Origin: T1Sed10-7 sp047921175
GTDB lineage: Bacteria; Actinomycetota; Nitriliruptoria; Nitriliruptorales; Nitriliruptoraceae
Assembly (NCBI GenBank): GCA_047921175.1
Contig: JBLRWQ010000012.1
Span: 1-56,833 of the forward strand
DNA length: 56,833 nucleotides
Reading direction: 5' to 3'
The stretch's first letter is position 1, and every line of letters starts with the position of its first letter. The notes below the pieces were generated by a model, which did no database searches, was not told where the DNA came from, and worked only from the letters and a program-made list of their open reading frames with translations. Positions 26,021 to 33,773 of this stretch are shown here, in pieces. The translations under genes were made by a program, and so were the position numbers.

Positions 26021-27361
26021 ATGCTCGACGAGAAGCTGGAGCCCATCTACGACGAGGTCGTCCGCCGGAACCCCGGTGAGACCGAGTTCCACCAGGCCGT
26101 CCTCGAGGTCATCTCCTCGCTCGGGCCGCTGCTGGCCAAGGAGCCCCGCTTCGTCGAGCGCAAGGTCATCGAGCGCATCTGCGAGCCGGAGCGCCAGATC
26201 ATCTTCCGGGTGCCGTGGCAGGACGACCGCGGCGAGGTCCACATCAACCGCGGGTTCCGGGTCGAGGTCAACAGCGCGCTGGGCCCGTTCAAGGGCGGCC
26301 TGCGCTTCCACCCGTCGGTGAGCCTCGGCATCGTGAAGTTCCTCGGCTTCGAGCAGGTGTTCAAGAACGCGCTGACCGGCATGCCGATCGGCGGCGGCAA
26401 GGGCGGCTCGGACTTCGACCCCAAGGGCCGCTCCAACGATGAGGTCATGCGGTTCTGTCAGAGCTACATGACGGAGCTGTACCGCCACCTCGGGGAGTAC
26501 ACCGACGTCCCGGCCGGGGACACCGGTGTCGGCGGCCGGGAGATCGGCTACCTCTTCGGCCAGTACAAGCGGATCACCAACCGCTACGAGTCCGGGGTGC
26601 TGACCGGCAAGGGGCTCGAGTGGGGTGGCGCGCTGGTGCGCACCGAGGCGACCGGCTACGGCACCGCGCTGTTCGCCCGCGAGATGCTCGCGGCCCGGGG
26701 CGAGGAGCTCGAGGGCCGCACGGCGGTCGTGTCCGGCTCGGGCAACGTCGCCATCTACGCGATCGAGAAGCTGCAGCAGTTCGGCGTCAGGGTCGTGGCC
26801 TGCTCCGACTCCGACGGGGTCATCCTCGACGAGGACGGCATCGACCTCGAGACGCTCAAGCAGGTCAAGGAGATCGAGCGCGGCCGACTGACCGCCTACG
26901 CCGAGCGACGCCCTTCCGCTACCCATCGACACAAGGGGTCGATCTGGGACATCCCGTGCGGCATCGCCCTGCCCTGCGCGACGCAGAACGAGCTCAACGG
27001 CACGGACGCGAAGGAACTCGTCGCCAACGGGTGCACCGTGGTCGCTGAGGGGGCGAACATGCCCTGCACGCCTGACGCGGTCCGGGTGTTCCAGCAGGCG
27101 GGCGTCGCCTTCGGGCCGGGCAAGGCCGCCAACGCCGGTGGGGTCGCCACCTCGGCGCTGGAGATGCAGCAGAACGCGAGCCGCGACCGGTGGAGCTTCG
27201 ACTACACCGAGCAGCGCCTCGACGCCATCATGCAGGACATCCACCGCACCTGTCACGAGACCGCCGAGGAGTACGGCCAGCCGGGGAACTACGTCCTGGG
27301 CGCGAACATCGCCGGGTTCCATCGGGTCGCCGATGCCATGGTGGCGATGGGCCTGGTGTGA
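26021..27361 (+). CDS. gdhA: Glutamate dehydrogenase (NADP-type, GdhA)
   Basis: A 446-residue hexameric enzyme that aminates 2-oxoglutarate with ammonia. Length and motifs match the E. coli GdhA class: KGGLRFHPSV, the catalytic-lysine loop PIGGGKGGSDFDPKG, PAGDTGVGGREIG and the nucleotide-binding SGSGNVAIYA. ATG 26021 has GAGG about ten bases upstream. Its place directly behind nrfHA suggests that ammonia made from nitrite is captured here, although a terminator gives it a separate transcript. Confidence 0.93.
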   Translation: MLDEKLEPIYDEVVRRNPGETEFHQAVLEVISSLGPLLAKEPRFVERKVIERICEPERQIIFRVPWQDDRGEVHINRGFRVEVNSALGPFKGGLRFHPSVSLGIVKFLGFEQVFKNALTGMPIGGGKGGSDFDPKGRSNDEVMRFCQSYMTELYRHLGEYTDVPAGDTGVGGREIGYLFGQYKRITNRYESGVLTGKGLEWGGALVRTEATGYGTALFAREMLAARGEELEGRTAVVSGSGNVAIYAIEKLQQFGVRVVACSDSDGVILDEDGIDLETLKQVKEIERGRLTAYAERRPSATHRHKGSIWDIPCGIALPCATQNELNGTDAKELVANGCTVVAEGANMPCTPDAVRVFQQAGVAFGPGKAANAGGVATSALEMQQNASRDRWSFDYTEQRLDAIMQDIHRTCHETAEEYGQPGNYVLGANIAGFHRVADAMVAMGLV

Positions 27362-27475
27362 GCGTCCTGCCGCGACAGGCTGCCCGACCGGATGGGGACT
27401 TCCGACCCTGTCTTCGGTGAGCCTCACCATGGATGGTCTCAGGCGTCCTACAGCGACCCGCACGAGAGGATGCCC

Positions 27476-27940
27476 GTGGCGCAGGTGCGCGTGTTCCTGC
27501 CGCTCAGCGGCACGCCGACGAACCTCGCCGAGAGGTTCGCCGGCGATCCGTCCTGGCTGCCCGACGCCGAGCCCCTCGGCGACGGTCGTTGGCGTACCAC
27601 GCTGCACGGGGGTGGGTTCCGACGCCACGTCGCCGTCCGCATCGGGGAACCCTGGTCGGCGGGGAGTACCCGCTGGCGTTCGCTGAGCTGGGACCCCACC
27701 ACCCCGGACGGTGCCCCGCCATCACGGTTGGTGGAGTGGCTGCTGCCGACCTTCGACGGCGAGGTCGGCCTCCACGACCGCGGCGATGCGGCCTCGCTGG
27801 TGATCGATGGCCGGTACCAGCCGCCCGGCGGCAGCCTGGGCAACGCCGTGGATGAGCTCGCGCTCCACCGCGTCGCCCGCCGGACCCTGGAGGGCCTGGC
27901 AGCCGGGATCGCGGCCGAGCTCGCTCCTGTCACCGTGTAG
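27476..27940 (+). CDS. Conserved hypothetical protein
   Basis: A 154-residue soluble protein not recognised. It has no signal peptide or membrane segment. The N-terminus alternates beta-strand-like residues (VAQVRVFLPL), the middle contains paired Trp and Arg strands (WRTTLHGGGFRRHVAVRIG, WRSLSWDP), and the C-terminus is a long amphipathic helix. This order (strand, sheet, C-terminal helix) is compatible with a START/SRPBCC-like fold, but no motif proves it. GTG 27476 is chosen because GAGAGG lies six bases upstream; ATG 27470 abuts that site. Confidence 0.55.
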   Translation: MAQVRVFLPLSGTPTNLAERFAGDPSWLPDAEPLGDGRWRTTLHGGGFRRHVAVRIGEPWSAGSTRWRSLSWDPTTPDGAPPSRLVEWLLPTFDGEVGLHDRGDAASLVIDGRYQPPGGSLGNAVDELALHRVARRTLEGLAAGIAAELAPVTV

Positions 27941-27993
27941 ACCGAAGCGGCGCCCGGGCTCGAGCGATCAGGTCATCCCTGTCGGAGACCGGC

Positions 27994-28023
27994 TGCACAT
28001 CCGTGCGGTGAGCGCGCTATCGT
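27994..28023. promoter_or_regulatory. Promoter and putative SorC operator of the RuBisCO-like gene
   Basis: A -10 hexamer TATCGT (28018-28023) lies seven bases before ATG 28031, implying a leaderless mRNA; no ribosome-binding site is seen. The -35 region TGCACA (27994-27999) is inside a 13-base element, GCACGGATGTGCA on the minus strand (27994-28006). That element resembles GAACNNNTGTGCA found at other promoters of the locus. Binding there would occlude the -35. Confidence 0.45.
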
Positions 28024-28030
28024 ACAGCTC

Positions 28031-29185
28031 ATGATGAACTCCCCACTGCGACCGGTCCGTCTGGACCTCACGGGCGACCGGATCCTGGCCACCTACCACC
28101 TGACGGGCGATCCGATGCGGACCGCCGCGGTGCTCGAGCAGCTCGTCGTCGAGCAGACCATCGAGTTCCCCGCCGACCTCGTGCCCGACGATGACATCAG
28201 CCGCTTCCTGATCGCGGACGTGCGCTCGAACGAGGTGCGCGACGACGGCCTGCGGGTCGCCGAGGTCAGCTACGCAGCGGAGATCGCCGGTGCGCAGCTC
28301 CCGCAGCTGACGAACGTGCTGTTCGGCAACATCTCGATGGTGCCGGGGGTTCGGCTCGTCCAGGTCCGGCTCCCGGAGGCCTTCCTGTCCTCCCTGGCCG
28401 GGCCGACGCTCGGGATCGAGGGCCTGCGCACCCGGTTCGACCTCCCTCACGGCCCCCTGCTGGCCACCGCCCTCAAGCCGATGGGCACGCCGGTGGCCGA
28501 CCTGGCGCGCATGGCCTACGACCTGGCCGCCGGTGGGCTCCACCTCGTCAAGGACGACCACTCCTTCGCGACCCAGCCGTTCGCCACCTTCCGTGAACGG
28601 GTTCCCGCGCTGGCCGCGGCGGTGCGACGGGCCAACGAGGACCGCGGGGTCGACGGCTCCGTCTACCTCCCCGCCCTCAACCTCCCGGCGGATCGGCTGC
28701 GCGACGGCCTGGAGCTCGCGGTCGAGGCCGGCGCCGGCGGCGTGCTCGTGCTACCGGGACTGGTCGGCTTCGACGCGATGCGGGACCTCGCCGCGATCGC
28801 CCCCGACGAGCTGGTGGTGATGGCGCACCCGTCGTTCCTGGGGAGCCACGTCACGGACCCGACCGCCGGCCTGTCGCACGGGCTGCTGTTCGGCACCCTG
28901 GCCCGCCTGGCGGGCGCCGACGTGTCGATCTTCCCGAACTTCGGTGGCCGCTTCAGCTTCTCCCGGGAGGCCTGCCTGGAGATCGCCACGGCCTGCCGCG
29001 CGCCCCTCGGGGAGCTGCGGACAGCCTTCCCCGCGCCAGGCGGCGGGATGACCGTCGAGCGCGTGCCGGAGATGCTCGACGCGTACGGCGAGGACGTCTG
29101 CCTCCTGATCGGCGGCAACCTCTACCGCGGTGACATCGCGACCCAGACACGCCGGATGACCGAGGCGGTCGCCGCAGCCAGCTGA
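28031..29185 (+). CDS. RuBisCO-like protein (form IV), sugar-catabolism type
   Basis: A 384-residue protein with the RuBisCO large-subunit fold but not a CO2-fixing enzyme. The first active-site lysine is K149 (ATALKPMG). The metal-binding segment reads GGLHLVKDDHSF: K174 matches the carbamylated lysine and D176 the metal aspartate, but H177 stands where RuBisCO has Glu. The phosphate-site glycines are present (PGGGM and LIGGNLY). The loop-6 lysine segment is replaced by FPNFGGRFSFS, a hallmark of form IV proteins in sugar-acid pathways, where relatives act as 3-oxo-isoapionate-4-phosphate decarboxylase or transcarboxylase. The neighbouring kinases, aldolases and ABC importer point to a carbon-carbon bond reaction on a keto sugar phosphate. 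The substrate is unknown. Confidence 0.88.
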   Translation: MMNSPLRPVRLDLTGDRILATYHLTGDPMRTAAVLEQLVVEQTIEFPADLVPDDDISRFLIADVRSNEVRDDGLRVAEVSYAAEIAGAQLPQLTNVLFGNISMVPGVRLVQVRLPEAFLSSLAGPTLGIEGLRTRFDLPHGPLLATALKPMGTPVADLARMAYDLAAGGLHLVKDDHSFATQPFATFRERVPALAAAVRRANEDRGVDGSVYLPALNLPADRLRDGLELAVEAGAGGVLVLPGLVGFDAMRDLAAIAPDELVVMAHPSFLGSHVTDPTAGLSHGLLFGTLARLAGADVSIFPNFGGRFSFSREACLEIATACRAPLGELRTAFPAPGGGMTVERVPEMLDAYGEDVCLLIGGNLYRGDIATQTRRMTEAVAAAS

Positions 29186-29220
29186 GCCGTCCAGCGAACC
29201 CGCGAGCGGCGGGGTCCTCG

Positions 29221-30207
29221 CTAGGCACGCCAGGCGTCGGGGACGTCCTCGCCCGCGAACCAGGCGTGCACGGCCCGCGCCGCCAGTCGTGAGTGCTCGC
29301 CGATGACGTCATCGGATGCGCCGCCGATGTGGGGGGTCACGACGACGTTCTCCAACCCCAGCAGGGGATGTGCCGCCGGGAGCGGCTCCTCCCAGAACAC
29401 GTCGAGACCCGCACCGGCGAGCTGCCCCGCGCGCAGGGCCGACAGCAGGGCCTCCTCGTCGAGGATCGCCGCCCGTCCGGCGTTGATGACCACGGCATCG
29501 GGGCGAAGCAGCGCGAGCTCGTCGGCGCCGATGAGGCCACGGGTGGCCTCGTTGAGCGGAGCGTGGACGGTGAGGATGTCACAGGAGCGCAGCAGCTCCT
29601 CCAGCGGCACGAGCGTGCCCAGGTCCCCGACGTCGGCCTGCTCGAGGGCCGGGTCGGCGATGAGGATCCCCATGCCGAACCCGTGCGCGCGCCGGGCGAC
29701 CCGGCGCCCGATCGCCCCGCCACCCACGATGCCCAGCACACGTCCCGTGAGGCCCCGGCCGCGGAAGCGGCGATACGGCTCGTACGGGTCTCCCGCCGAC
29801 CACCGGCCGGCTCGCATCCACGCCGATGCCGCCGTGACCTGCCGCACCGTCGCCAGCAGAAGCGCGAAGGTCAGGTCCGCCGTCACCTCGGCGTTGCGCC
29901 CCGGCGTGGTGCCGACGATCACACCCCGCCGTGCGCAGGCGTCGACATCCACGTTGACCGGGTTGCTCCGGCACGACACGACCAGCTCGAGAGCGGGGGC
30001 AGCCGCCAGGGCGGCCTCGTCCAGCAGATCCGCCTCGCACACGATGGCGGCGACGTCGAGCAGGTCCTCCGCCGGCACCGTCTCGAGTAGCGGGGCCGGG
30101 CTCGCCGCGCCCGGGTGTCGACGCACATCGAAGGTCGTCGCCAGCTCGTCGAGGACGCGGTCGTCGAAGGGGGCCGTGACGAGCACGACGGGCCGTTCGG
30201 CGGACAT
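29221..30207 (-). CDS. D-2-hydroxyacid dehydrogenase (phosphoglycerate-dehydrogenase-like)
   Basis: A 328-residue NAD(P)-dependent oxidoreductase of the D-isomer 2-hydroxyacid dehydrogenase family. The cofactor loop is GIVGGGAIGRR, the substrate-binding Arg lies in INAGRAAIL, and the catalytic His is in TPHIGGAS. It lacks the ACT-type regulatory domain of SerA. ATG 30207 is preceded by GAGGAGGT. It lies 50 bases behind a class II aldolase in one small operon. It could oxidise or reduce a hydroxy/keto acid such as glycerate, glyoxylate or a sugar acid made by the pathway. Confidence 0.87.
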   Translation of the reverse strand: MSAERPVVLVTAPFDDRVLDELATTFDVRRHPGAASPAPLLETVPAEDLLDVAAIVCEADLLDEAALAAAPALELVVSCRSNPVNVDVDACARRGVIVGTTPGRNAEVTADLTFALLLATVRQVTAASAWMRAGRWSAGDPYEPYRRFRGRGLTGRVLGIVGGGAIGRRVARRAHGFGMGILIADPALEQADVGDLGTLVPLEELLRSCDILTVHAPLNEATRGLIGADELALLRPDAVVINAGRAAILDEEALLSALRAGQLAGAGLDVFWEEPLPAAHPLLGLENVVVTPHIGGASDDVIGEHSRLAARAVHAWFAGEDVPDAWRA

Positions 30208-30257
30208 GTGCTGACCTCCTCGACGGGGTGCTGCGGCCATGGACGACGACCGATGTC

Positions 30258-30893
30258 TCAGGCGTGCTGCGCCTCCGGGAGCAGCCCGCGAGGGAACTCG
30301 AGATCGTGCACCCCGAGCTGCAGCATCCTGAAGGTGCCCATCGCGGCCTCCTCCAGGTTCATGGCCCGGCGGAAAGCCATGGGGACGTCGGCGCCGACGG
30401 TCGAGCAGCCGTGGTGGGCAAGCACGACGCAGTCGTGCTGCAGCGTCGCCTCCGCCGCGCTGTCGGCCAGCTCGTCCGAGCCGTTCGGGGCGAACGGCAC
30501 CGAGGCCACCTCGCCGACGTAGGCCACGTGGTCCAGCGTCAGGGGGCGGATGCGGTACCCGAGGGCGTCGACCAGGACCGCGTGCTGCGGATGCAGGTGC
30601 ACGACGGCGCCGACGTCCGCCCGCATCCGGTAGATGCGCTGGTGGAGCTTCCACTCGCTCGAAGGTTCGGGGAACCCGCCGACCCAGCACCCATCGAGGT
30701 CGAGGACGGCGAAGCTGTCCATCGCGAGCCGGTCGAGCCAGGTCGCCGCCCCCGTGACCAGGAACCGGTCACTGCCCGGTATCCGGGCGGACAGGTTCCC
30801 GCCGCTGGCGAGGACCAGACCACGCTCGACGGCGGTCCGCCCGGCGTCGACCATCTGGTCGATGAGGTCCTCGGACGTCCTTGCGGGCTGCAT
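30258..30893 (-). CDS. Class II aldolase/adducin family protein
   Basis: A 211-residue zinc enzyme of the fuculose-phosphate aldolase family. Phosphate-binding loops are LASGGNLSAR and VTGAATW. The metal site is HLHPQH plus HHG in LAHHGCSTVG. SSEWKLHQRIYRMR carries the usual catalytic Glu. It probably cleaves, decarboxylates or epimerises a keto-sugar (phosphate). It opens the short operon with the hydroxyacid dehydrogenase and is divergent from the SorC regulator. Confidence 0.86.
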   Translation of the reverse strand: MQPARTSEDLIDQMVDAGRTAVERGLVLASGGNLSARIPGSDRFLVTGAATWLDRLAMDSFAVLDLDGCWVGGFPEPSSEWKLHQRIYRMRADVGAVVHLHPQHAVLVDALGYRIRPLTLDHVAYVGEVASVPFAPNGSDELADSAAEATLQHDCVVLAHHGCSTVGADVPMAFRRAMNLEEAAMGTFRMLQLGVHDLEFPRGLLPEAQHA

Positions 30894-30932
30894 CGCGGGC
30901 TCCGCTCGCCGGTGGCTCGAAGGCCACCGATA

Positions 30933-30956
30933 TGCACATTCGTTCAGTCTCTGAAC
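30933..30956. promoter_or_regulatory. Putative SorC operator between aldolase and regulator genes
   Basis: A perfect dyad GTTCAG-TCT-CTGAAC (30942-30956) resembles operators of DeoR/SorC-type (Bacillus DeoR) proteins. It overlaps a 13-base element on the minus strand, GAACGAATGTGCA (30933-30945), whose pattern recurs at three other promoters of the locus. The site lies 40-63 bases upstream of the aldolase start and about 120 bases before sorC, so it could control both. Confidence 0.55.
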
Positions 30957-31074
30957 AACTTTACCGTGTGGGGTCGGGGCACGCCAGCCCCCTGCGACCG
31001 TGCCGGGGACCTAGACTCCAGCCAGTCGGTGGTCCACCCGTCCACCAGCCCGATCGCCCAGGAACGGTGCCAGG

Positions 31075-32001
31075 ATGCTCGGTCGCGCCGCCCGCCTGCA
31101 CTACCAGCACGGCTACACCCACCAGCAGATCGCAGAGACGCTCGGGGTGTCCCGGGTCAAGGTCACGCGGATGCTCGCCGAGGCCCGTCGCACCGGCATC
31201 GTGGAGATCCGCATCCACAGCGACGAGACGATCTTCACCGACCTCGAGGTGGCGCTCACCGAGCGCTACCAGCTCGCGAGCGCGTGGGTCGCGCCAAGCT
31301 TCGATGACAAGGAGCGCCTCTACGCCTCGCTCGGCACGCTCGGCGCCACCGCCCTGCAGGCCGTCCTTTCCCCGGGGATGACCGTGGCGGTCGGCCTCTC
31401 GGACACGGTCGGCGCCGTCGCCCCGCACGTCCAGATAGACGAGCCATCCTCGGCGGTGTTCGTCCCCGCCACCGGCAGCCGGCTTGCCTCGCAGGACGGC
31501 GCGCAGCCGCACGAGGTCGCCCAGGCACTCGCCTCCGCCTTCCAGGGCACCGCGCGCCACCTGCCCGCACCGGTGCTGGCCTCCAGCGCCGAGGCGGCAG
31601 AACTGCTTCGCAGCGAGCCGGACGTGGCTCAGGCTCTGGAGCTGGCCCGAGCCGCTGACATCGCCATCTACGGCATCGGCGGCATGCTGCCAGGGTCCGG
31701 CATCCTCATGGACGGCACCGCACCGCCGTCGCAGATCAAGGAGCTGGCCTCCGGCGGTGCCGTCGGCAACATCTCCGCCGGGTTCTTCGACCGCGACGGG
31801 GTACCCGTGACCTCGAGCCTGACCGGGCGGCTGATCGGGCTGAGCCTCGAGGAGCTGCTGAGCGTCCCGATCCGGATCGCGCTGGCCGGCGGCCGGAACA
31901 AGGAGCAGGCGCTGGCTGGTGCCCTGGCCGGCGGGTACGCGACGGTGCTCGTGACCGACGAGCTCACCGCGCGGGCGCTCCTGGCGGACGGCCACGGCTG
32001 A
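31075..32001 (+). CDS. SorC/DeoR-type (LsrR-like) transcriptional regulator
   Basis: A 308-residue sugar-binding regulator. The N-terminal HTH is HYQHGYTHQQIAETLGVS followed by RVKVTRMLAEARRTGIV. The remainder is the SorC effector domain, related to sugar-phosphate isomerases, with GLSDTVGAVAP, IYGIGGMLPGSG and LAGGRNKEQALAGAL. Proteins of this family bind phosphorylated sugars or sugar alcohols. It is placed in the centre of the catabolic locus and is the obvious candidate to bind the repeated G-[ACT]-AC-NNN-YGTGCA elements. AGGAAC lies about nine bases before ATG 31075. Confidence 0.9.
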   Translation: MLGRAARLHYQHGYTHQQIAETLGVSRVKVTRMLAEARRTGIVEIRIHSDETIFTDLEVALTERYQLASAWVAPSFDDKERLYASLGTLGATALQAVLSPGMTVAVGLSDTVGAVAPHVQIDEPSSAVFVPATGSRLASQDGAQPHEVAQALASAFQGTARHLPAPVLASSAEAAELLRSEPDVAQALELARAADIAIYGIGGMLPGSGILMDGTAPPSQIKELASGGAVGNISAGFFDRDGVPVTSSLTGRLIGLSLEELLSVPIRIALAGGRNKEQALAGALAGGYATVLVTDELTARALLADGHG

Positions 32002-32037
32002 GGGGGAGCCGGGCCGTCCGCCAGGAGTAGGTGGGCA

Positions 32038-32685
32038 TCACTGCCCGTAGTTGCCCCGGTACCACATCGCGCAGCGCTCGATCTCAGCCGGGTCCATCTC
32101 GGTCACGGGCCCGGACAGCAGCGCCATCCGGATGGTCATCGCGGCCTCCTCGACGTGCAGCGCGATCTTCACGGACTCCGACGCCGACCGCCCCATGGTG
32201 AACACGCCGTGCCGGTCGACCAGGGTGGCCATGCCGCTGTCGCCGGCGACCTCCATCACCGCCGCGCCGGTGTCCTCCGCCCCGGGGGTCGCGTAACGCG
32301 AGCAGGGGACCCCGCCACCGATCAGGTGCGTGAGCGGGGTCAGCGTCGCCGGGATGCTCTCGCCTCGTGCCGCGAAACTGGTGGCGTAGGGCGAGTGGGT
32401 GTGGCACATCCCCATCACGTCGTCGCGCCGCCGGTAGACGTACAGGTGCACCCCGAGGTCGACCGAGGGCTTGAGGTCACCCTCGACCACCATCCCGTCC
32501 AGGTCGACCACGACCAGGGACTCCTTGGTCAGGTGCTGGAACGGGATCCCCGAGGGCTTGATCACGATCAGGCCGGAGTCGGGATCACGGCCGCTGACGT
32601 TGCCGCCGCTCCAGACCACGAGGTTGTTGCGCGGTAGCTCGTGGTTCATCACGAGCACCTCGTCGCGCAGGGACTCCAGCATCAT
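32038..32685 (-). CDS. L-ribulose-5-phosphate 4-epimerase-like class II aldolase
   Basis: A 215-residue zinc enzyme closest to AraD within the class II aldolase family. Phosphate-binding loops are WSGGNVSGRD and KPSGIPF. Zinc histidines lie in CHTHSPYAT and LHVEEAA. The C-terminus WYRGNYGQ is typical of AraD-type epimerases. ATG 32685 overlaps the stop of the alcohol dehydrogenase gene (ATGA), making it the last gene of the long minus-strand operon. Either epimerisation of a pentulose phosphate or retro-aldol cleavage is possible. Confidence 0.85.
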   Translation of the reverse strand: MMLESLRDEVLVMNHELPRNNLVVWSGGNVSGRDPDSGLIVIKPSGIPFQHLTKESLVVVDLDGMVVEGDLKPSVDLGVHLYVYRRRDDVMGMCHTHSPYATSFAARGESIPATLTPLTHLIGGGVPCSRYATPGAEDTGAAVMEVAGDSGMATLVDRHGVFTMGRSASESVKIALHVEEAAMTIRMALLSGPVTEMDPAEIERCAMWYRGNYGQ

Positions 32686-33773
32686 CTCGGGGACCTCTCT
32701 CCGGGGACCTCGCCGCCGGGGTAGAGCACGATCTTCAGGGACTCCCCCGCCGCGACCAGCAGCTCGAAGCCAGCCGGGAGCTCCGAGAGGGGCAGGTGGT
32801 GCGTGATGGCCGGCCGGGGATCGACCTGCCCGGCCGTGAGCAGCCGCAGGTACTGGTAGGTGTCCCGGTGGTCGGCCGAGTACTTCGAGGTGATGGTGAC
32901 CTCGGAGAAGTACTGCTCGGCGCCGTCGAGGACCCACTCGGACCCAGGTCGCCCGGGGGCACCGAGGTGGATCGTCCCGCCCTTCTCGACCAGCGCGACC
33001 GCGTCCGCCCAGGCAGCGACGGTCGGAGCGGTGGCCACGACCACGTCGGCCAGCAGCCCGTCGTTGATCGCCCGCAGCGCGGCGGGCAGGTCATCGGCGG
33101 ACGCATCGAGGGTGTGGGTCGCACCGAGCTCGAGTGCCTTGTCCCGGCGCCAGGCCGAGAAGTCGGACGCGATCACCCGGCCGGCCCCGAAGAGGCGCGC
33201 CATGTGGAGGAACCCGAGCCCCATGAACCCCGCGCCGATCACCAGCACGGTGTCCCCGGGCTGGATGCCGCACGTCCGCAGGCCTCCGAGCACGCACGAC
33301 CACGGCTCGATGGTGGTGGCGACGTCGTCGGGGATGGCGTCGGGCACGCGGTGGATGTCGGCGCGAAGGTGGTCAGCGCTGACCCGGAAGTAGGTGCACA
33401 TCGCGCCCGGGTCGAGCCGGTTGCCCTTGTAGAACGGGTCCATCGTCTCGTGGCCGCGGATCGACCAGTGGGAGCGCATCCGGCCGACGTGGTGGTTCAC
33501 GAACACCCGGTCGCCGACGGCGAACTCGGCCACGTCCGCGCCGACCCGGGCAACGACGCCCACCGGTTCGTGACCGAGCACCTTGCCGCCGGGCCTGGTC
33601 GAGTACCAGTCCATGGCCTCACCAGCGCACAGCGCCGTCGCGGAGACCTGGACGAGCAGCTCGTCCGGACCTATCGACGGCACCGGCCGGCGTTCGAGCC
33701 GGACGTCGCCCGGGCCGTGGTAGACCCCGACATCCATCTCCGGCGGGATCGGGGGAACGGTGGCGGTGTTCAT
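32682..33773 (-). CDS. Zinc-type (MDR) alcohol/polyol dehydrogenase
   Basis: A 363-residue medium-chain dehydrogenase. The catalytic zinc site is seen as TALCAGE and GHEPVG, and the Rossmann loop as VLVIGAGFMGLGF. The four-cysteine structural zinc lobe is absent; the equivalent region is VNHHVGRMRSHWS, as in several sorbitol/threonine dehydrogenase relatives. It probably oxidises a sugar alcohol or sugar imported by the ABC system. Start and stop each overlap the neighbouring kinase and epimerase genes by four bases. Confidence 0.87.
   Translation of the reverse strand: MNTATVPPIPPEMDVGVYHGPGDVRLERRPVPSIGPDELLVQVSATALCAGEAMDWYSTRPGGKVLGHEPVGVVARVGADVAEFAVGDRVFVNHHVGRMRSHWSIRGHETMDPFYKGNRLDPGAMCTYFRVSADHLRADIHRVPDAIPDDVATTIEPWSCVLGGLRTCGIQPGDTVLVIGAGFMGLGFLHMARLFGAGRVIASDFSAWRRDKALELGATHTLDASADDLPAALRAINDGLLADVVVATAPTVAAWADAVALVEKGGTIHLGAPGRPGSEWVLDGAEQYFSEVTITSKYSADHRDTYQYLRLLTAGQVDPRPAITHHLPLSELPAGFELLVAAGESLKIVLYPGGEVPGERSPR

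Noticed and set aside
26015..27628. Long minus-strand frame opposite gdhA
   Set aside because: GdhA motifs on the plus strand are unambiguous; the antisense translation is a compositional shadow.
28031..29185. True CO2-fixing RuBisCO
   Set aside because: The loop-6 lysine is missing, the metal Glu is His, there is no small subunit or phosphoribulokinase, and the length is short for form I to III.
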